From the NCBI GenBank assembly GCA_037952775.1, contig JBANAY010000003.1, forward strand, positions 32,550,001 to 32,614,000: a stretch of 64,000 bases of DNA. Reading direction: 5' to 3'. A program made the translations under genes and the position numbers. Of the stretch, positions 35,910-49,208 are shown piece by piece; positions within the stretch are counted from its first letter, which is position 1; every line of letters starts with the position of its first letter. This DNA comes from Clonostachys chloroleuca (Eukaryota; Ascomycota; Sordariomycetes; Hypocreales; Bionectriaceae). The notes beneath the pieces are model-generated. The model had not been told where the DNA came from and made no database searches. It saw nothing but the letters and a program-made list of their open reading frames with translations.

Positions 35910-37199
35910 CTATGCGACAAGGTCAGCAGTCTTTTGATTTGTGCTGATTTGCTCCGACAAGACATTCCGGGGCTTTTTATCTGCCCTATCTTTGTCCACC
36001 TGTCCTCCTGCGGCCATGGCAGAGGCGTTCCTTTTCTGAGCTCTCCTAGATGGCTTGGTAGGGGGTTGGTCTAACCCAAGCTTGGCGTCAATTCTACTTG
36101 CTTCTTCAAGCAAATGGTCGAGCTTCAACACGGTGCACACCTGTGTATAGGATTTGCTCTGGACAGTGGGCGTGTACATAGCATCCTTGCCTGGAACCAT
36201 CTGGGACAAAAGGTACTTGGTGTTACCCCACCTATTGTCAACTTCCATGGCAAACTTGACATACTCAGCTACAGCATCATGCCAAGGGAGCACTCCACCG
36301 TTTTCCTGGCTTCTAAAACAGCTGGGGTTCTTCTCTGCAGCCGTTGCGATCATGGCGCCATCAGCCCCGAATTCTTCGGCGAGCTGCATCCCCAGGTCTC
36401 TGTTCTCCACATCGCCGTTCATAAGGCATGCTACCCCCGCTTCGTGACAGACCTTAGCTATCATGCGCAGTTGTCCGCGGATCGCGCGCTCCCGTGGCCG
36501 CATCGGTGTCGTTCGACAGTGGACAGTCAACCCTGTGATACCGGTTGCGCACAGCCTCCGGACAAGTGCCTCCGTCTCAGCCGCTGTTTCTAGCAGGCGA
36601 ATTTTTACGCTAATGCCGATGTTGTACTCGGGAGGGATATTTTGAACCAGAGCCTCCAGAATTGCGCAGAGCTTGTCGGGCGTGCGTAGGAGAGCGGCAC
36701 CCATGCCGCCACTGGTACTGAAGGGCTTTGGGCATCCGGCGTTGACATCAATACCGGCGACATCAGCGGCGACTAGTTTGGCTGCTTGGACCGCGCGTTC
36801 CGGGTCGGATGTTCCCATTTGAAAGATGTGCCTGGTGGACTCCTTGTCGGGGCAGATTCGATAGATGACGCTCTCTTTTTGGTCGACCGGTGGTTCCTTC
36901 TGGCCTTGGGACGAGAGACGCACCCAGTCGATGGTTTTCGAGGCCTCGTTGACGCGGCGTGTCGTGCCAATCATAGCACGGTCGACGGTTTCGGGTCCTG
37001 CCATCTATTAGCTGTCCACGGTCTTCTGAAAGACAAAATACCATGTTGCCGACTTACCCCAGACGAGGTCTGCGCCGTAGTGGAGAGCAAGCAGGCGGGA
37101 TGGCAGTTCCCCAGAGCGAACCATGGGGGCGAGGACAACCTTGCCGCGATAGTCCACGCCCCGGCTGGGGATAAGAACCTTCTTGACCTCTGAAGCCAT
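35910..37199 (-). CDS. DUS2: tRNA-dihydrouridine synthase, Dus2 type
   Basis: Dus2 reduces uridine 20 in the D-loop of cytoplasmic tRNAs using FMN and NADPH. Exon 1 is 37199-37058 and exon 2 is 36997-35910, joined over a 60-nt intron (gtaagt...ggcag), giving 409 aa. The junction restores LVWGPETVDRAMIGTTRRVN. Family motifs: LAPMVRSGELPSRLLAL in the FMN-binding start of the barrel, the catalytic cysteine in NAGCPKPF (about Cys136), SVKIRLL, and GLTVHCRTTPMRPRERA. The C-terminal extension is basic (KPSRRAQKRNA). The opening MASEVKK fixes the start at 37199. An upstream in-frame segment beginning with a non-ATG codon is not needed. Confidence 0.93.
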
Positions 37200-40100
37200 G
37201 AATCTTTTGATGCTGGACAATATCATACCCTTGAAGCGATGGTTACATTTTTGGAGTAGTCGAAACTAGGATGCTAGCACAGCCAATTCTGGAGACTCAC
37301 GGCACAGTCACACTAAAAAAAAAGTAACCGCATATTACCAAATCGGGCTACACAAATCTTGGCATTCTCTTATCGATTAGAAACCCCCATTTGGGTGACA
37401 GAAATGAGACATCAAATTGAGGAGCAGCGATGAGCGGAGCCTTTTCCGCAATAAAAGATCATTGCATTCTTCTCTTCTCAAATACATGTTATTGTCTCTT
37501 AATAATAGAACGAAATACCAGTCACAGACTCGAGAATAAGCAGAAGAATGTTTGGCCGTATCAAATTCAATCTCACCCGATTGGCACCCCTCCCCTCATC
37601 ATGCAATCGGTACCTTATTTTTTACCATGTGCCAAACTCTTCGATCTACTCTTGAGGGGGCAGGGGGGTCTAATCAAGTTCTGAAAGGGGTGTCATGTGA
37701 TATCAAGCACACTTCGTCTGACCTCCCAAAGATGAAGTAGCATTCTTGATTGCTGCGCATTCTCTCACCGTAAGATGCTGCTAAGCGATCACATGGCTGA
37801 GTTAATCCTCCGTTACGACGGCAAGGGCGCTATGCAATGCAAGTAAAAAATTTCCGCGAGAGTTCTAGTGCGGTTTGTCACCCTGATGATAAAGAGACGC
37901 AACCAACAGACAATGATGACAACATCAAATCTAGACGTATGATGATGGTGAAGGAACCTGGGTAACCAGACGGTATCTCCAGGTATCCACCAGAATGATC
38001 GTATCGATTGGTTTCAGCCCTAGTTTTGAGGCTTATCTAACAGCTACGACGCTCCACATCGTCAGGGTATCACTATGGGTTGTACCTAGACTTACACAAC
38101 GGCTCTGGCAAGTAAAGCACTTGATGATCTTGGAAAGAAAAGCCTTTACTTTTTACTGGCGAGCCCTCGTTCACCCCCTTGGCTTTTGCTTCGATTTGAT
38201 GAAGTCACTGTCGAACCTTAGTGTTGCCGAGGGCTGGAGCCATGAGTTCATTGCGGAGCTCAAGCTCCAACTGAAGCCGAACTAAGCTGACAGACCACGC
38301 TGACGGATCTAATGGTGAAACATGGGTAATTAATCGTCTGAAAAAGGGTCCAACCAGGGATTTTGGCTAGCTTTAGATGCACATGTCAACCGTATATTCA
38401 AGACAGCCTCAATTCCTGCCAACAGGTCGCAAACAATTCGACAGCAGTCAAGTTAAAATGATGACTAGTTTGTGACTGATGGCCAAGCCCCTAAGAGGCG
38501 CCATCTTTTCTCTCTCTCTTTGTCTACCTAGGCAAGCAGGCCTTAGTTTTTCCTCATATACAGATACGAGGAGCGAGAGTTTCTCCTCATTTTAGCTAAA
38601 ACGACACTATCATGGCAAAAAATAATAATCGCATTTATCCCCGTCACTTATACGAGGCTGCTTACTCGAATTTTGGGAAAGTCGTGTTTTCACTTCGTAA
38701 AAATATTATACGGTAGGCCCCATCCGGAAGCATGAGGGCAGCAACGGCATGTCAAGCGCAAACTCTCAAAATACGCAGTGGGAGGGCGTCGTGAGGCATG
38801 GCATGTGTGGCGCGGATTGTTGCTAGGATAGGCCTTTTCGCTAGGACGGACGCCTGTGCTGGAGCAAGGGAGGACCCTCTGAAGCACGGGACCTGGCTCT
38901 GGAGGAGGCTGAGCCTGGGAGGAGGGGGACCCCACGTCCCTTAGTTGGAGATCCGAGCCCGCGCTATTGCCTGGCTACGAACACCTCGGGCTACGGCATT
39001 GGGTAATGGCATCTGTCGACCCAACATGAGCCTTCAAGCCAGCCAGGCCCAATATGGATGATAGCTGCGGCAGAGGCCTGGGGACCGCGGATTTCGATAA
39101 CTTCGTATTGTACGTGGTAGCGTTGCCGAGCAAAAGATAAATGGGAAAATGAGGAATGGACAACCCCGTCCGTACCTACCTCAGCCATCAGCCCATTGAC
39201 ACAACCTGTACCACCTAATGTACACTAGCTCGTAGGGGGATCGTCCCATTCATCACCCTCGAGTGAGGATTCGCGAAGGAGGACGCCACCTCAGAGCAAA
39301 GGTAGCACTTTTAATTAACTCCCTACTACCCCTCTGGGTACCCCTGAGGAGGGTCGGTGTGGTGAAATGATAGTTAGGTACCAACAGGCCACACTGCCAG
39401 ACGGGCATGAGTACCTTGAAACACGGCGGAGCATGTGAGGGAGTAGCGTTGCGGCCAACTGTCCAGCAAGTACCGACGGTACCTCCAAAGCCCCCTCAGT
39501 GGCCCTCGCTGACTGTCACTGGCGCCGGTCGAGGTGACGGCATAACGGCAAGGGGTCCAACCAGTCCCCCAGTTTCAGGACAACGCGGCTCCCGTCTCCT
39601 CTGGCTGGTGCTGTTGCCGCTGGGCTCTCTCTGCCCGCCTTCCTGCTGCCCGCCCTCATATGGGCTGCTGTCTCGTACTCGCAAGGGTTTGCACGCAAAG
39701 CCCCGTGTTCTGAAAGCTGGTACAGTAAGAATAATGGGCTCGGGTTCCACAGCTCCCCTCCAGACCCAGCAGGTAGATACGTAAGTAAGGTGCTAATTAA
39801 GAGGTCCCTCAACACCCGCCCATCTCAAACATCCATGTGTTGTGCGTGCCCTGCTGGGCACAACGATCGACAGCCCCTACTTTGCCAATCTGTTAAATCC
39901 CATTTTCCCACTTTTGCCGCGCACGCCAGCAGCACTGCTTGAGACATCTGCACGATAGACATGCTCTGCCTTGCCCTTCCACCCCCGACACTCCCAAATT
40001 AACCTCGAGGGCAGCTACCCCCTCCGCTCGCGTGCTGGCTGCGCATTGTCACCCTCCTCGTTTAAGACCGACCCCACTATCTACATCATTGCAATACCTA

Positions 40101-40372
40101 CCAGCAACGCCTAACCTGCTACCTCCAGCTGCCTACCTACCGACCTACACCCGACCGCTAAACCTTGGCCTGCACCACTCCCATCCTCAACCCGACCGCG
40201 TGAATTCTCCCCTCTCTCCCTCTCACTGCGCTTCAATCTCGGCCGTGAGGGGGCTGTATTGACGGCTCGCAACGTGCCCGATCCCTCTCGTGGTCGTCGT
40301 CATCCGACTCGCCGACATTCTTGCCGCCGACTTGAAGTCTTGCCAGACTCCCTCGCCCGCCTCCAGAGATAA
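37200..40372. other. 3.2-kb intergenic region between DUS2 and a large unknown gene
   Basis: No convincing gene is present. An ATG-initiated 96-codon frame at 37995-38285 has no recognisable similarity. The segment 39170-39490 carries several TACCT/GGTACC sites. From about 39900 the sequence is pyrimidine-rich, fitting the promoter and leader of the next gene. Confidence 0.5.
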
Positions 40373-43300
40373 ATGGTGTCGCTAGGACTTGTCGACAAGA
40401 TGGAGAACGAGGCGCCCAAGAAGAGGGATCGTTTTATGAAGAGCTTCGGGTTCAAGCCCAAGGCGAACAAGCTCGAGAACGAGGCTGCCACGAACGTTGA
40501 TGATTTCCTCCATAGATCGTCCGACAACCTGACCGTAACCCATGCGCCTCCACCTCCACCCCCAGATCTCTCGCAGAAGCCCCCTCGAATTGATACCACA
40601 GTGCCTCGCCATGGGGTCGGAATGAGCCAGGATCGCCCAATGGCTCTGGGGCGTCCCGCGGTGGGGAAGTCTATTCGAAGAAGCCCGCGTCCTAACAAAA
40701 AGGGATTGTTGGTCAGATTTGTAGACACATATCCGGAGGTGATAGGCGAAGGAGGTGACGAGACAGAGTTGCCCACCATAGAGATTTCCAAGAGGAAGAA
40801 GGCAAAGCAAGCAGCATCAGCACCACCTCCACCTCCCCCACACAGAACTCCAGTGCAAGCACAATTCCCAGTACAGGGATCCGACCCATTCGCAGACCAA
40901 AACTCCTCGCCGGTAGATGACTTCAAGCCAAAGGCTCTGTCCAGATCCCAGACCGGCTACTCTTCCATCTACACACCTGAGAACGACAATGACGCACTAC
41001 CAAAGCCGTTGTCAAGGTCCCAGACCGGGTTTTCTTCCGTTTACGAGCCCGAGTCAGACGAAGAACCGCAGAACAGCCAGGCGCCAATGTTGGACCTCCC
41101 GCAATTCAATTTGGCGGCTACTTCCCCAAATCCAAGTTCACGATCACCTCCCGCATCCCAGGATACTCTATTACCGGGTAGGACATCCTCCTCGAGATAT
41201 CTAGAATCATCGCCCAGGCATGATGAGGCTCGTAGGTCGTTTATCGAAATTCACCAGGCGGAGATGCGAGAGGCCGAGGGAGCAGCATTCGCAAAGGCCG
41301 CGCGAACAGCAAGTGCTGCGTCTAATCACAATTGGGCTGATGGCCGTCGACCGCCGTCAGATATTATTGAGAGCTCGCCCGAACGAACCAGGCAACGGCA
41401 AGACTCGGATCCGACCAACCCATCCGTCCAATATAGTCCTGCGGCCTCAATTCATTCGAATGACTCGGATCACACGACGCCTTCCAACTTACTTTCTGTC
41501 CAATCCCCCCAATTTCGTCCCTTAATAGACAGTTCAGTGTTGCCGTTCGCCAAACTGAACGAGCCCAGCTACCAATGAGAGCTGCGTCTGTTAGGGTTCG
41601 CGAGACAGTTGGTTCCTCGGCCGAAGACGCTCTGGAGATGTTTGTCTCTCGGACAAAGCATCTGTTTGAGCTGTTCCGACTTCATGCTGAGAGCGTAAAG
41701 CATCTTTCTACCAGCACTCCAAAGGATTGTGCCCGAGCTGGTCTCTGGTGGTTTCTGAAAGGCAGGATGGGGTTGGAGTCAAGCATCCGGGAGCGTCCAA
41801 GTAGTCCACAGTCGCAACTGAAGAATGAGCTCAGCCGACAGCAAGCTTTCACTAACCTGGCAAAAGGATATTGGCTCTGTGATCCGATTATCATTGAAAT
41901 CTCTGGGTCTCAAACCGTGCAGCCGGACGCGGAAACCATCGAGGTCTCGGACAGCGTAATCTCTGCTCTATCGAAGCTCGCCATGTCAATGAAGAGGAAC
42001 CAACTAATGCCCCCGGAGGACGCATTTCTACCACAGACTCTGGACAAGTCTATTTGGATTGAATACCCCTCTCTTAGCCAAGACATGGTCGCACTGCTTT
42101 CTGGCAACTGGGGCTCGGGGATGAGCGCGATGCAGCATCCCATGTCCACTCTGCATCTCTTGGATGCCTTCCCCATCACCGACACGCCAGAGAATTTCAG
42201 CTATGGTAGAGTGATGGCAGACCTGAGCCTCATGGAGCAGGGTGGCAGGGAGTCTGAGAAGTTGACTTTCGCTTGCATGCTATCAATGGTGAGACCACAG
42301 AAACACAGCGGTCTTGTTTTTGTCATTGCAAGCCAGAACGGAAACGTGCAGCTTGCGATACAGGAGAACAAGAACGCAGGACCTGTATGGGATGATGTTC
42401 GTTGGCGGAATGAGTCATGCACGCTCGAGGTGCGTTTGCCGCGCGGGTTCATGATTATTATTCAACTAACGCAACACGACTTCCGGCTCCTGTGGAACAT
42501 GTATGATTTTGGATCAAAGGTCAAATCTACGCTGTATCCTCGGAAGGACGAGGTTGTCGTCTTCCGCAACACTCTTCGCTCTTTCCAGTACATGGATGCG
42601 GACCCCAACTCACGACTATTCCCTAAAGAGGTGGTCAACCAATGTGAGGTTGCCTTGTTTGAGAAGTTGTTGAAGGAAGTCGGGCCATCCGGTACACGCA
42701 TCTGGCATCGAGGTTTCCGAATTGCGGTTGTCACAGGCCCTCAGACCAAGACCGTCAGCGGTGTACACCATACGTATCCGCCATATCAGCCATTGCAATT
42801 TAGCTTTTTCCGCGCTGAGGGGGAAGCGCCCGCTCTCTCTCTGCGTTTTGAAAATGGCCGACAAAAAGGCAGGATGATACTGACTTTCAGTGATCAGAAG
42901 GAGCGTGTACGGTTCCACTCACTACTAACCGGGACTGCGCTGAATCATGATGAGAGAATTTTCACCGATGTGCCGCTGAAGGGATTTATCATCTCTCAAA
43001 GTCTTCGGGAGCCGCTTGGAGTCTCGCCCTTTAGCCGCATGCCCTGGAAAGCAGCTAGAGTCGTGAATGAAGAATTCGGCCCAGACGGCGATCAGCCGCC
43101 CACAGTTCTGGCAGACAAGCTTAAGGTGGTCCTCGAGTACCAGAACGGCACTGTCACTGATCGAGTCAACGTGGGGCCCGGCGAGCTGAGAATGCGTCTG
43201 GAAGTAACGAATGCGAAATTACTTAGACTGTGGAGGCAACCTCAGACCGATATTGGAATCTCTGTATCTGAATCGCAGGTGCCGAAAGAGCTGCCGAGAA

Positions 43301-43929
43301 ATCTCTCCGACGCCCTCCAGCTGCTCAAAATCAACCAAACCATCCGAACAATGGAATTTGAGACGCTCAAGGATCTCCACAACTTCCAGGCAGCAGTTAC
43401 CGGGTTCGAGGTCATTTTCGATGGGCTGGCTGCAACACTTGCCATATCTCGCCGACGCATGGTGGTGCCAATTCACAAGAAATGGGAAGCGGGCTTCACG
43501 AGAATTCAGCTCGTCCAGCAAGAGGACAAGCTTCAGATCCTTGCATTTTTCGAAGATTTCCACCATGGGCATTGTATGAACTGGGTTCTCAAGGGCACCG
43601 ATATCTATGAAACCTTCTCTCGTAACGGAAAGGCTGGAATCAAATTCGTCGATGCGAAGTTCCCGTTGCCGCGACTACCCGCAGAGAAGAATGGAGATTA
43701 TGATGAGATGGCCTTTGTTTGTTTGGATTTACCGGACCTTCCCGGGGAGCACGACGATATCGCAATTTTGTTTGAAAATGAGGAGGGTAAGTCTATCTTT
43801 GCGCATACCCCCAGCTGTTGTAGATGGTTTCGTTGCTTGAATTCTAACGTTGGAACAGAACGTGATCGGCTTATCGAACTACTCCCTGCGCCAGTTAAAG
43901 GATCTACGAGGATGTCACGATTAAAGTGA
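40373..43929 (+). CDS. Large protein of unknown function, with a one-base frameshift
   Basis: I do not recognise the family. The first part (40373 to 41575) is disordered, with proline runs (APPPPPPDL and ASAPPPPPPHR) and two near-copies of the motif LSRSQTG(Y/F)SS(I/V)Y about 30 residues apart. The second part (41575 onward) is a folded, mixed alpha/beta region of about 750 residues beginning RVRETVGSSAEDALEMFVSR. The frame breaks where the stop of the first part and the ATG of the second overlap (AATGA at 41574-41578). One added A joins them as 1,161 aa, the likelier reading. A 72-nt intron (43787-43858, gtaagt...aacag) near the end is a multiple of three without a stop, so splicing and retention both keep the frame. 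Confidence 0.75.
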
Positions 43930-46736
43930 GGTCAGCATGATTATTAGCATTGGGATTCGGCATACATATTGAGAGGCATCGAGAAAAGTCATGATACATT
44001 TCAGAACTCATCAGCCAACAAGATGAGCCAATTATTGTTTTTTATAAAAGCAACTGTTGTTTACTCTGTTATAATGGAACTACGAGGGGCAGGTTTATAT
44101 AGACAAGACCCCCTCCCATGTAAGCGAGAGTTAGCATTCCTGTTGGGGAAGATATGGTGGAGGAATCACAAGCGAGCATCTGATCCATGGGAAATTACCG
44201 CATGAGGTATCCGGGATCTCCGAGGAGTTGGGAAGCCATTGGTTATTAGGGTACTGAACAAACAAGATACAAAATTCAAAAAACACAAGATAATTATGCT
44301 GCAGCCTTCGCCGGGCGTTGCCTCCAGCGATGTGCCTGAACTAGGTCTCATACGAGCCTGGCGAGCTCAACGTCGGTGAAGCCTCGTATTCTCTTCAACT
44401 CGCATTTTTCGCAGTTTTCGGGCCGGGACACTCGGCATGATAACCTGTCAGCATCCAACAGTCGCCATATACTTGATAGTCCCTACCCTGGTGGTTATGT
44501 ATGGAGACAGACATCAGCCAATCTCTGCAGGCGCCTTTCCCATGCACCGCCGGATAGGTACGACAACATTGCTGGCCAATCACATTGCGCACCTGGCACA
44601 TTTGAATGGCATACCTTAAACGCACCTCGATCCATCCTAGTTGGCGAGAAGGGAGGGGCTCATTACCAATAGACTCGGCCTGGAATTCACAGCAAGCGAG
44701 AGCTGCCAACCTAGGCGCCCTCCCACTCAGTAGACCCATGATGGCATCCAGCTGGAAGGGTGGTAACTATATACAGATGTACTCGCCATGTGCGGCGTGG
44801 AGAAGCCGAGCACATGCTATTTGGATGGAAGAGGGGCGGGGGTTGCCTCTGTAGCCATTGCATCGGGATCTCTCCCTAAGGTGCGGCGATTGCTTCCGGG
44901 ATGCATCTGAGGCGGAGGGGTTCCCTGGTTTCTGGTGCAGACCTGACACCATGTTCTGGCGAGACAGAGCCCTTTTCTGATTCATTTGGGGATGGCGCTC
45001 TTTCTTCCCCTCCTAGCGATTCCTACAAGTCTCGATCTCCCATCACCCCCACGATTTATTTTTCGTGCCGCGCTGGTGGTTGAGTGTTGCACGAGTTTGG
45101 CGGGCTGGTCGGCCACTCAGTCAGCAGGCAAACAAGCTCCGGGAGGCTCGACTCAGGTAGATCATCCACGTCATAGAACATATCGGTTCGTCTCGCAGCT
45201 TCGGGCGGCCTCAGCCACATTCTGATTGAGGGAAACCGCCAGAATCACGATTGTAGCAAACAATAAAGCAGTCCACCAGGCCTGCCACCAGCTTCTACAA
45301 TTGCACTGCTTTCTTTCTAGTGTCGGCGGCACCTAATTTTCTTCATACCTCGACCTAGGAAACTTGATTAACTAGGCAGTAGTGCCTGACCGGACCTGTG
45401 CCACAGCTTCCAAGTCGTCACCATCCCTCCAGGCCCCGTTCTCAATCAGAAATCCTGGCCAGGACACTGCAAGCTAGGTACTTGGCAAATAGGTGCGTCT
45501 GGAAGCTATTCCAAAGCCCTCGAGTCCCGGTCCCTCGGACGATAGTTGACGCCCGCCAGCTGCATATAGCCTCACTCTGCCAGTCAACCTCCATATCCTA
45601 TTGTTCTTCCCACCTCGATTCATACATACCTGCTACTTACCTACAGATCACACCAAACGCTCTCCACTCCTCCACTTCGCACCACGACAGGACGGACCAA
45701 CACACGCAGCATACCAGCACAGTGTTGCTGGGAACTCGCTGGGCTGAAGGCTGCTCAGCTGCCAGAGTCTTATCGCCACTGATTCTGCTGCCTCTCAGTC
45801 CACCTGCTCACCAGGCCCGGGGCGTTCGGGATTTTCGGCCATGGGACTGGGACTAGTCACAGCTGGCCGTCGCCGGGCGTCGTCTCTCGTCAGTAAGCAC
45901 ATGGGCTCTCCTTCAATGTCTTATACTGCAATCCTCCTGCGAGCTGCGCATGAACAGCCGTCCCTGCCGCGCCAATTCTCCCGCTTCAGGAACAAAGCAC
46001 GCACACGCATGAGCCTCGAACCGCTGTTGGTCCCTCTGCTCTGCTCTGCTCTGCCGCTCAGCAAGGCTGTTGCTGCAACATATACTTGATTACCTGCAAC
46101 TTTTCCCCAACTAAAAATCACATCGTCATCCCTCCCCCTCTCCGCTCCCCTAAAACCCAACTGCATCTGCCTAAGGGCCCATCTGCCTGGGACCTGCAAC
46201 ACTGCAGCAGGCGCCCTCCGTCGGCTATCTCCAGCACAGCACCAACGCACCGTCCCGCCGATCCCTTCAACAAATTCGCTTCCTCTCCCCTGAAGTTCCT
46301 TTTGCGCTGCTCGGCTCGGCTTGACATCACTGCCTAGCATGAATTAGTCTAGCCCGTTCCGACGCGCGCTCTTTTTCTACCTGCGCAACATTTTAGCTCC
46401 CCCCGCACACGCACACACCTACGCACACTCGCGCAGCAGCAGTCACGGTGGCGCATCACTCACTGGGATCATCGCTGTGCCTAGCTCTGTTCCTGCCTCT
46501 GCCTCTCATATCAGTCGCACACCTTCTGTATCCTTATTCTCATACAAGACACTGCCCCCCGAAGCTGTGCTCCCAAGTGGCAGCCCAGTCCTTCACTCAG
46601 CCTCACTCTCAGGCCTCCCCTCCCCCACATCCCTCAGCCAATAGCTACCCCACCTATTCTCAGACTCTCTATCGCATCTCAACCGCATCTGCCGCCGTTG
46701 CACGAGGCAAATTTCATTTATATCTATTAAAACAAC
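43930..46736. other. 2.8-kb intergenic region upstream of KES1
   Basis: No supported gene is present. From about 45,400 the sequence becomes strongly pyrimidine-rich and continues so to the KES1 start, suggesting a long leader or promoter. Open frames in this part reflect that composition and have no domain character. Confidence 0.5.
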
Positions 46737-48732
46737 ATGCTAACCAACTGGTGGTATCCGCCTGATGAAGGCAATAAATCGTCAGCCCGATCGTCAACAG
46801 ACGATGGCCGTGTTGATCCTGAGGATGACACTCAGCTCATGGAGCCCGACCAGGGCAATGGTGAGCTCTCACCCTTCCCTCCTTGGCTGTCTAGCTTTAG
46901 ACAGCCCTTGCATGCCATGTCATGTTGCGCGCTGAGCTATATACCCATGCTCACCACCGGCAGTGCTCTCGCATATCATATCACAGCTGCGCCCGGGGGC
47001 AGATTTGAGTCGCGTCGTCCTGCCGACTTTCATCCTTGAGCCGCGCAGTATGCTCGAAAGAATCACCAAGTGCGTCCGTCCGTCATGTGCTGCCCGCGAT
47101 TTTTCCAAGATGGTCTTGAACCAAACACATGTCCAGTGTTGCTGATTGACTCCAGCTTCATGTGCCACCCTGAAATGCTCCTTCACATCCCTACGATAGA
47201 CGACCCAGTCGAGCGCTTTGTATCCGTAGTCAAGTTCTATCTCAGTGGTTGGCACATCCGTCCACCGTTCGTACAAGCCCGCCCTGGCCGTTGACAAGGT
47301 CTGGATTTGCTAACGATTATTGTGACAGAGGCGTGAAGAAGCCGCTGAACCCGATCCTTGGTGAAATTTTCACATGCTATTGGAACTTTGAAGACGGCAA
47401 GAAGGCCTATTATATCTCAGAGCAAACGTCGCACCACCCACCTAAGTCCAGTTATTTCTATATGGCACCCGATCATCACATTCGTATCGATGGGACCCTA
47501 AAGCCTCGAAGCCGATTTCTCGGAAACTCTGCCGCCAGCTTAATGGAAGGTATCGCTTTCCTCGAACTCCTCAACAGAGGCAAGGACCCGTCAAAAGGAG
47601 AGAGATAGTAAGGTCTTCTGCCAGGCATTCGCACGAATATGCACTTATTGTGATGTATCGCTGACCAATTTCTGTATCAGCATCATTACACAGCCCAACA
47701 TGTATGCTCGAGGCATTCTATTTGGTAAAATGAAGTATGAGCTTGGAGACCACAGTTTCATCCGATGCCCTGAGCTAGATCTGTCGGTCGATCTGGAGTT
47801 CAAGGTCAAGGGCTGGGTTGCAGGAACATACAACGCTATTGGTGGTGTGATCAAGCGAGAGAGCACAGGCGAGATTCTCTACGAACTATCCGGGTTATGG
47901 AGCGAGGAAATGTTCATCAGGGACATGGCGGCAAGTTAATCTTTTGCGAATGTTTGACTGACTCTCTCACTAACCTGAAGGATACAGACCGGCCACAGGG
48001 AAATGTTCTTTAACGCTAATAGGTCCAAGCCGAGTCCGCCTCAGGTGCGCCCCATCGAGGAACAATGGGATAGAGAGTCTCAAAGACTCTGGAAGAATAC
48101 AGCCGATGCTGTCAAGGACCGGAACCACGAACTAGCTACGGATGAGAAAACCAAGATCGAGGATCGCCAGCGCGAGGAAGCAGCCCAAAGAGCCCAAGAA
48201 GGCGTTGAGTGGCAGCCTAGGCTATTCCGAAGAATTCACAACGATTCTCACAGTCCAGAAGAAGGTCTGGAGGATTTAGAATGGATTATAAACGCTGACA
48301 TGTACGTCCACAACACCCCCTCACTCCATGTATTTGGCAACTAACATATATGATAGCGACTCGACCGCATCTCCTGAGAAACAAGCGGAACAGATTATGG
48401 CAATTTACCCGATAGTTGATGGTCAAAAGAGCGTCTTTGAAGATTCAAAACCCGATCCGATCATCCCAGAGAAGCCCGTCGCAGCAGCAACTAATGATGT
48501 ACCAAGGCAACCGTCTCAAGAAGACCTGGTGGACTTTGGTCAAAATGAAGTTCCTGCTACTAAGCTAGCCGATACTCCCGTCGAGTCCCCCCAAAGGACG
48601 CCCGATGAGATTGAAAAGCTGCTATCCAAGACGGGGAAGCCAGCTGAGGGGCCGCTGATTGACTTTACGCAAGATCTGAAGAAGGACTTACACTCCACTC
48701 AGCAAGATCAACCCAATGGCACGAGTAATTAA
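46737..48732 (+). CDS. KES1: Oxysterol-binding protein of the Kes1/Osh4 type
   Basis: Seven exons: 46737-46860, 46964-47069, 47156-47266, 47329-47607, 47681-47930, 47988-48301 and 48357-48732. Phases match throughout, giving 519 aa. The family exchanges sterol and PI4P between membranes. The signature is EQTSHHPP at about residues 145-152 (EQVSHHPP in most members), followed by [11 protein letters not shown] sheet and [14 protein letters not shown]. There is no PH or ankyrin domain, as in short Kes1-like proteins. The C-terminal 130 residues are acidic and contain DLVDFGQ and PLIDFTQDL, beyond the length of yeast Kes1. Intron 5 (47931-47987) starts with GC rather than GT (gcg/gcaagt). It is needed to read [12 protein letters not shown] across the junction. 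Confidence 0.92.
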
Positions 48733-49208
48733 GGCAAGGTTTTAATTTAATTTTATCAGTTTTTACTCTTACTCCTCTAGCGATATCCTGTATAAACAAG
48801 AACTTGTGAGAGGATGCGGCGACTATTCATCCGTTGGAAGACAAGAAGACACATGCAGCATGGGCATCAATTAAGCAGGGGTGGCTTCTCTTGGCGTATT
48901 TCATACCTACTATGGCAAGAAGGCAGGCTGGACGAGTCAGGGTATATCACACTTAAATCAAATGCATGGCAATCGGGTGCGATCTGGGTTGGATGGGAAA
49001 ATTCTTTGTTTTTGCACTGTTTAGAAATTCCGCACAGAGGACCATGAGCTGCCAACTAGTCAGTCTACCTCGCTTTTTCTTCCCAAGATAATGCCCAGCC
49101 CTTTGAACGCCATGACAAGCCCAATCATACATGTAAATAAAAATTAAGTAAAAAAAGTAACAGGGACCAAACTATATGCCATCGTCTTTCTTCCAGCTCG
49201 AAAACACA
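48733..49208. terminator. Convergent 3' region of KES1 and the U2AF small subunit
   Basis: A 476-bp spacer between facing stop codons. It is AT-rich after both ends and probably contains both polyadenylation regions. Confidence 0.45.
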
